DNA of 64,000 nt, taken from assembly GCA_958296075.1 (NCBI GenBank), contig CATQHW010000002.1, forward strand, positions 248,001 to 312,000, in the 5' to 3' direction. The DNA is from an uncultured Spirochaetia bacterium (GTDB lineage Bacteria; Spirochaetota; Spirochaetia; SZUA-6; Bin103). The position numbers were made by a program, and so were the translations under genes. This document shows positions 61,285-64,000 of the stretch, piece by piece. A model generated the notes under the pieces. The model was given only the letters and a program-made list of their open reading frames with translations, was not told the origin of the DNA and searched no databases. Each line of letters opens with the position of its first letter. Within the stretch, counting starts at the first letter, position 1.

Positions 61285-62645
61285 GCGGCGCCGCGCCCGA
61301 CGCCGACACCGTGGTGGCGGTCGCCACCCCACCCGGTACCGGGGCTCTCGCCATCGTGCGGCTCTCCGGCCCGCAGGCGGTCGCGGCGGTGGCGGCCTGC
61401 TTTCGCGGCGCGGACCTCCGCCGCGCCGCCTCGCACACCGCCCACCATGGCTACGTGGTGGCCGGCGCGGAGCCGGTCGACGACGTGGTGGTCACGGTGT
61501 TCCGCGCGCCCCGCTCCTACACCGGTGAGGACTGTGTGGAGATCACCTGTCACGGCAACCCGCTGCTGGCGGCGCGCATCGTCGACACGCTGCTGGGCGG
61601 CGATCCGCCGGTGGCCGCCGCCGGTCCGGGCGAATTCACCAAGCGTGCGTTCCTGTCCGGCCGCCTCGACCTGTCGCAGGCCGAGGCGGTGGCCGACCTG
61701 ATCCGCGGCTCGGCGGACACCGCCCTGCGCGGCGCGCGGGCTCGTCTGGACGGCGCCGTGGCCGCGCTGGTCGAGCCGATCCGCGAAGGGTTGCTGGACG
61801 CGCAGAGCGAGCTGGAGGTGGAACTCGACTTCGCCGAGGAGGAAGGTGATCTGGCCGACCGCGGCGCCGTGCGCGCCCGGCTGGCGGCGGTGGCCGAGCT
61901 GTTGGCGCAGGCGGCGGCCGACCCGCTCTACGCCGAACTGCCCTACGACGGCGTCAACGCCGCCATCGTCGGGCCGCCCAACGTGGGCAAGTCGTCGATC
62001 CTCAACCGGTTGGCCGGCAACGAGCGGGCTATCGTCGACGCGGCGCCCGGCACCACCCGCGACGTGATCCGGGAGGACCTGGCGATCGCCGGCATGCGCG
62101 TGCGGCTGTGCGACACGGCCGGTATCCGCTCCGGGACCAGCGGCATCGAGCGGGCCGGCATCGCCCGCACGCGTGAGGCGGCGGCGCAGGCGGACGTGGC
62201 GATCCTGGTCGGCGACGCCCGGACCGGCTTTGCGGCGCGCGTGCGCGCAGAGGTGGAGAAGGTGATCGCCCCGGACCGGCTGTTGCCGGTGCTCAACAAG
62301 GCCGACCTGCTCGACGGGGCGCCGGCCGCGCCGCCCGGCGGCGCGCTGCTGATCTCGGCGCGTACCGGCGCCGGCATCGCCGAGCTGTCCGCCGCCCTGC
62401 GCGCCAGGGCGGCGGGGGTCGATTATACCGAGCGCGGCGCCGCGGTCGCCGGCGCCCGCCATCGCCGGGCGTTTCGCGACGCGCTGGCCGAGGTCGACGC
62501 GGCCGGCGGCATGCTCACCGCCGGCGCCGAGATAGTCGCCGTGCACCTGCGCAAGGCGACCGCCTGCCTGGACGAGATACTCGGCGCGGTGACCACCGAT
62601 GACCTCCTGAACCGCATCTTCGAGCGGTTCTGCATCGGCAAGTAA
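61281..62645 (+). CDS. mnmE: tRNA uridine-5-carboxymethylaminomethyl(34) synthesis GTPase MnmE
   Basis: 454 residues, ATG at 61281 overlapping the queG stop. N-terminal formyl-THF-binding domain (VAVATPPGTGALAIVRLSG), helical domain with GEFTKRAFLSGRLDLSQAEA, G domain inserted at about 215 with G1 GPPNVGKSS, G2 GTTRDV, G3 DTAG, G4 NKAD, and the C-terminal CIGK. The final Cys of the family's CIGK is present. It works with MnmG on wobble uridines. Confidence 0.96.
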   Translation: MSGAAPDADTVVAVATPPGTGALAIVRLSGPQAVAAVAACFRGADLRRAASHTAHHGYVVAGAEPVDDVVVTVFRAPRSYTGEDCVEITCHGNPLLAARIVDTLLGGDPPVAAAGPGEFTKRAFLSGRLDLSQAEAVADLIRGSADTALRGARARLDGAVAALVEPIREGLLDAQSELEVELDFAEEEGDLADRGAVRARLAAVAELLAQAAADPLYAELPYDGVNAAIVGPPNVGKSSILNRLAGNERAIVDAAPGTTRDVIREDLAIAGMRVRLCDTAGIRSGTSGIERAGIARTREAAAQADVAILVGDARTGFAARVRAEVEKVIAPDRLLPVLNKADLLDGAPAAPPGGALLISARTGAGIAELSAALRARAAGVDYTERGAAVAGARHRRAFRDALAEVDAAGGMLTAGAEIVAVHLRKATACLDEILGAVTTDDLLNRIFERFCIGK

Positions 62646-62652
62646 GCGGCCG

Positions 62653-64000
62653 GTGAGCGGCACGGAGGCGGGCGGCGCCGCGGCGATCGATGCGACCGAC
62701 GTGGTCGTGCTCGGCGGCGGCCACGCCGGCATCGAGGCGGCCAGCGCCGCGGCGCGCATGGGCTGCTCGGTGGCGCTGGTCACCATGGACCGCGCGGCGA
62801 TCGGCCGCATGTCGTGCAACCCCGCGATCGGCGGGACCGCCAAGGCGCACCTGGTGCACGAGATCGACGCGCTGGGCGGCGTGATGGGCGAGCTGGCCGA
62901 CCGCACCGGCATCCAGTTCCGCATCCTCAACCGCTCCAAGGGGCCGGCCGTCTGGTCGACGCGCTGCCAGTCGGACCGCGACTCGTATGCGCGCTGCGCG
63001 CGGGAGCACGTCGAGTCGCTCGCCGGCATCCGCATCGTCGCCGGCACGATCGTCGCGGCCGACCGCGGCGGCGCCGGCGGTGGCGTGTCCGCCGTGACGC
63101 TGGACGACGGCCGGCGCATTCCCTGCCGGGCGCTGGTGATCGCCTCCGGCACCTTCCTCGACGCGGTCATGTATACCGGCCTGGAGCCGACCGCAGGCGG
63201 CCGCGCCGGCGAGCCGGCGGCGGTCGGCCTGGGCGGGTGGCTGGCGCGCGCCGGCCTGGCGACCCACCGGCTCAAGACCGGCACGCCGCCGCGTCTCTAT
63301 CGCGACTCGATCGACCTGTCGGTGTGCGAGGAGCAGGCGGGAGACGCCGATCCGCAGCCGTTCTCCGGGCGCACGTGCCGCGCCGCCTTTCCCGTCATGC
63401 CGCAGGTGAGCTGTTACGTCACCCACACCACCGCCGCCACCCACGCGGCGTTGCGCACCGGCTTCGGCCGGTCGCCGATCTTCACCGGCGCGATCGCTGG
63501 CCGCGGCCCGCGCTACTGCCCGTCGATCGAGGACAAACTGGTGCGCTTCGCGGACCGGGACCGGCATCAGCTCTTCATCGAGCCCGACGGACTGCGCAGC
63601 GACCTGATCTACCTGAACGGATTCTCGACGTCGCTGCCGCGCGAGGTGCAGGCGGCGGCGCTGGCCACCATTCCGGGGCTGGAACGGGCGCGCATGGCGC
63701 GGCCCGGCTACGCCGTCGAGTACGAAAGCGTGCCGGCGTACCAGTTGGGACCGACGCTGCAGACGCGCGCCGTTCCCGGGCTGTTCCTGGCCGGACAGGT
63801 GTGCGGCACCTCCGGGTACGAGGAGGCGGCGGCGCTGGGGCTGATGGCCGGCATCAACGCGGCGTGCCGGGTGCAGGGCCGGCCGCCGTTCACGCTCGGC
63901 CGCAGCGAGGCGTACATCGGCGTGATGATCGACGATCTGACCACCCGCGAGTGGCGCGAGCCGTACCGCATGTTCACGTCGCGCGCCGAGCACCGGCTGG
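62653..64000 (+). CDS. mnmG: tRNA uridine-5-carboxymethylaminomethyl(34) synthesis enzyme MnmG, 3' end outside the window
   Basis: First 449 residues from a GTG at 62653, seven bases after the mnmE stop. FAD motif VVVLGGGHAGIEAASAAARMG, then MSCNPAIGGTAKAHLVHEIDALGG, RILNRSKGPAVWSTRCQSDR, LKTGTPPRL and AGQVCGTSGYEEAAALGLMAGINA, all diagnostic. The sequence runs to the right edge at SRAEHRL; the missing part is the C-terminal helical domain that contacts MnmE. FAD/NADH-dependent partner in the cmnm5U pathway. Confidence 0.96.
   Translation, partial: MSGTEAGGAAAIDATDVVVLGGGHAGIEAASAAARMGCSVALVTMDRAAIGRMSCNPAIGGTAKAHLVHEIDALGGVMGELADRTGIQFRILNRSKGPAVWSTRCQSDRDSYARCAREHVESLAGIRIVAGTIVAADRGGAGGGVSAVTLDDGRRIPCRALVIASGTFLDAVMYTGLEPTAGGRAGEPAAVGLGGWLARAGLATHRLKTGTPPRLYRDSIDLSVCEEQAGDADPQPFSGRTCRAAFPVMPQVSCYVTHTTAATHAALRTGFGRSPIFTGAIAGRGPRYCPSIEDKLVRFADRDRHQLFIEPDGLRSDLIYLNGFSTSLPREVQAAALATIPGLERARMARPGYAVEYESVPAYQLGPTLQTRAVPGLFLAGQVCGTSGYEEAAALGLMAGINAACRVQGRPPFTLGRSEAYIGVMIDDLTTREWREPYRMFTSRAEHRL

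Noticed and set aside
61059..63284. 741-residue minus-strand frame opposite queG, mnmE and mnmG
   Set aside because: Antisense shadow of three well-recognised genes.

Overview
The window is a GC-rich, gene-dense bacterial chromosome segment. It holds 43 intact or partial genes, two gene remnants and no rRNA, tRNA or CRISPR array that I could see. Translational coupling by overlapping stop/start codons (ATGA, TGATG, GTGA) is found in nearly every operon. The housekeeping end (lipA, dus, queG, mnmE, mnmG, Fe-S carrier, trxB, sod) and the AAA-ATPase/PD-(D/E)XK proteins fit a free-living or host-associated Gram-negative. Spirochaetota is a possibility, but the taxon cannot be fixed from the sequence alone.

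Layout. 1-6286 (minus): type I restriction-modification operon hsdM-hsdS-(RecG/Schlafen-type ATPase-like gene)-hsdR, with hsdR running off the left edge. 6530-7966: a lone SMC/OLD-type AAA ATPase. 8209-12628 (minus): phytanoyl-CoA dioxygenase-like and HpcH/HpaI aldolase pair, a glycoside hydrolase family 2 remnant, an FG-GAP repeat protein and a D12-class adenine methyltransferase. 12841-18937 (plus): a three-gene NHLM-type peptide exporter (HlyD-like protein, C39-peptidase ABC transporter, second ABC transporter) with no recognisable precursor peptide. 18942-24896 (minus): complete oligopeptide-type ABC uptake operon. 24963-28597 (minus): MDR dehydrogenase and an ABC-2 exporter with two permeases. 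28673-29734: alpha/beta hydrolase.

29806-45154 (minus) is the most interesting part: a six-gene operon encoding an N6 methylase with an R-type N-terminal domain, a small winged-helix protein, a specificity subunit, a 1375-residue NERD + pseudokinase + kinase + P-loop ATPase protein, a 554-residue protein of unknown fold and an 1802-residue HerA-like ATPase with a likely PD-(D/E)XK motif. Content and order match the methylation-associated defence system (MADS: MAD2, MAD5, MAD6, MAD7, MAD8) as I remember it, but MAD3 and MAD4 have no counterpart. There is no HsdR. A broken second copy of the alpha/beta hydrolase 3' end (45269-45572) lies on the far side in direct orientation, so the island sits between direct repeats of about 0.3 kb. 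A beta-class DNA methyltransferase (45640-46788) with its own near-leaderless promoter follows.

46793-52434 (minus): hydantoinase/oxoprolinase HyuA/HyuB, a hypothetical protein and thioredoxin reductase, preceded by superoxide dismutase. 53151-56518: head-to-head pair of ATPase-nuclease fusion proteins. 56451-64000: dihydrouridine synthase, lipoyl synthase, IscA-type protein, cupin, possible U-type scaffold-like protein, then queG-mnmE-mnmG, the last running off the right edge. The window thus packs three separate DNA-methylation functions and at least one multi-gene anti-phage-type system among metabolic and transport genes.
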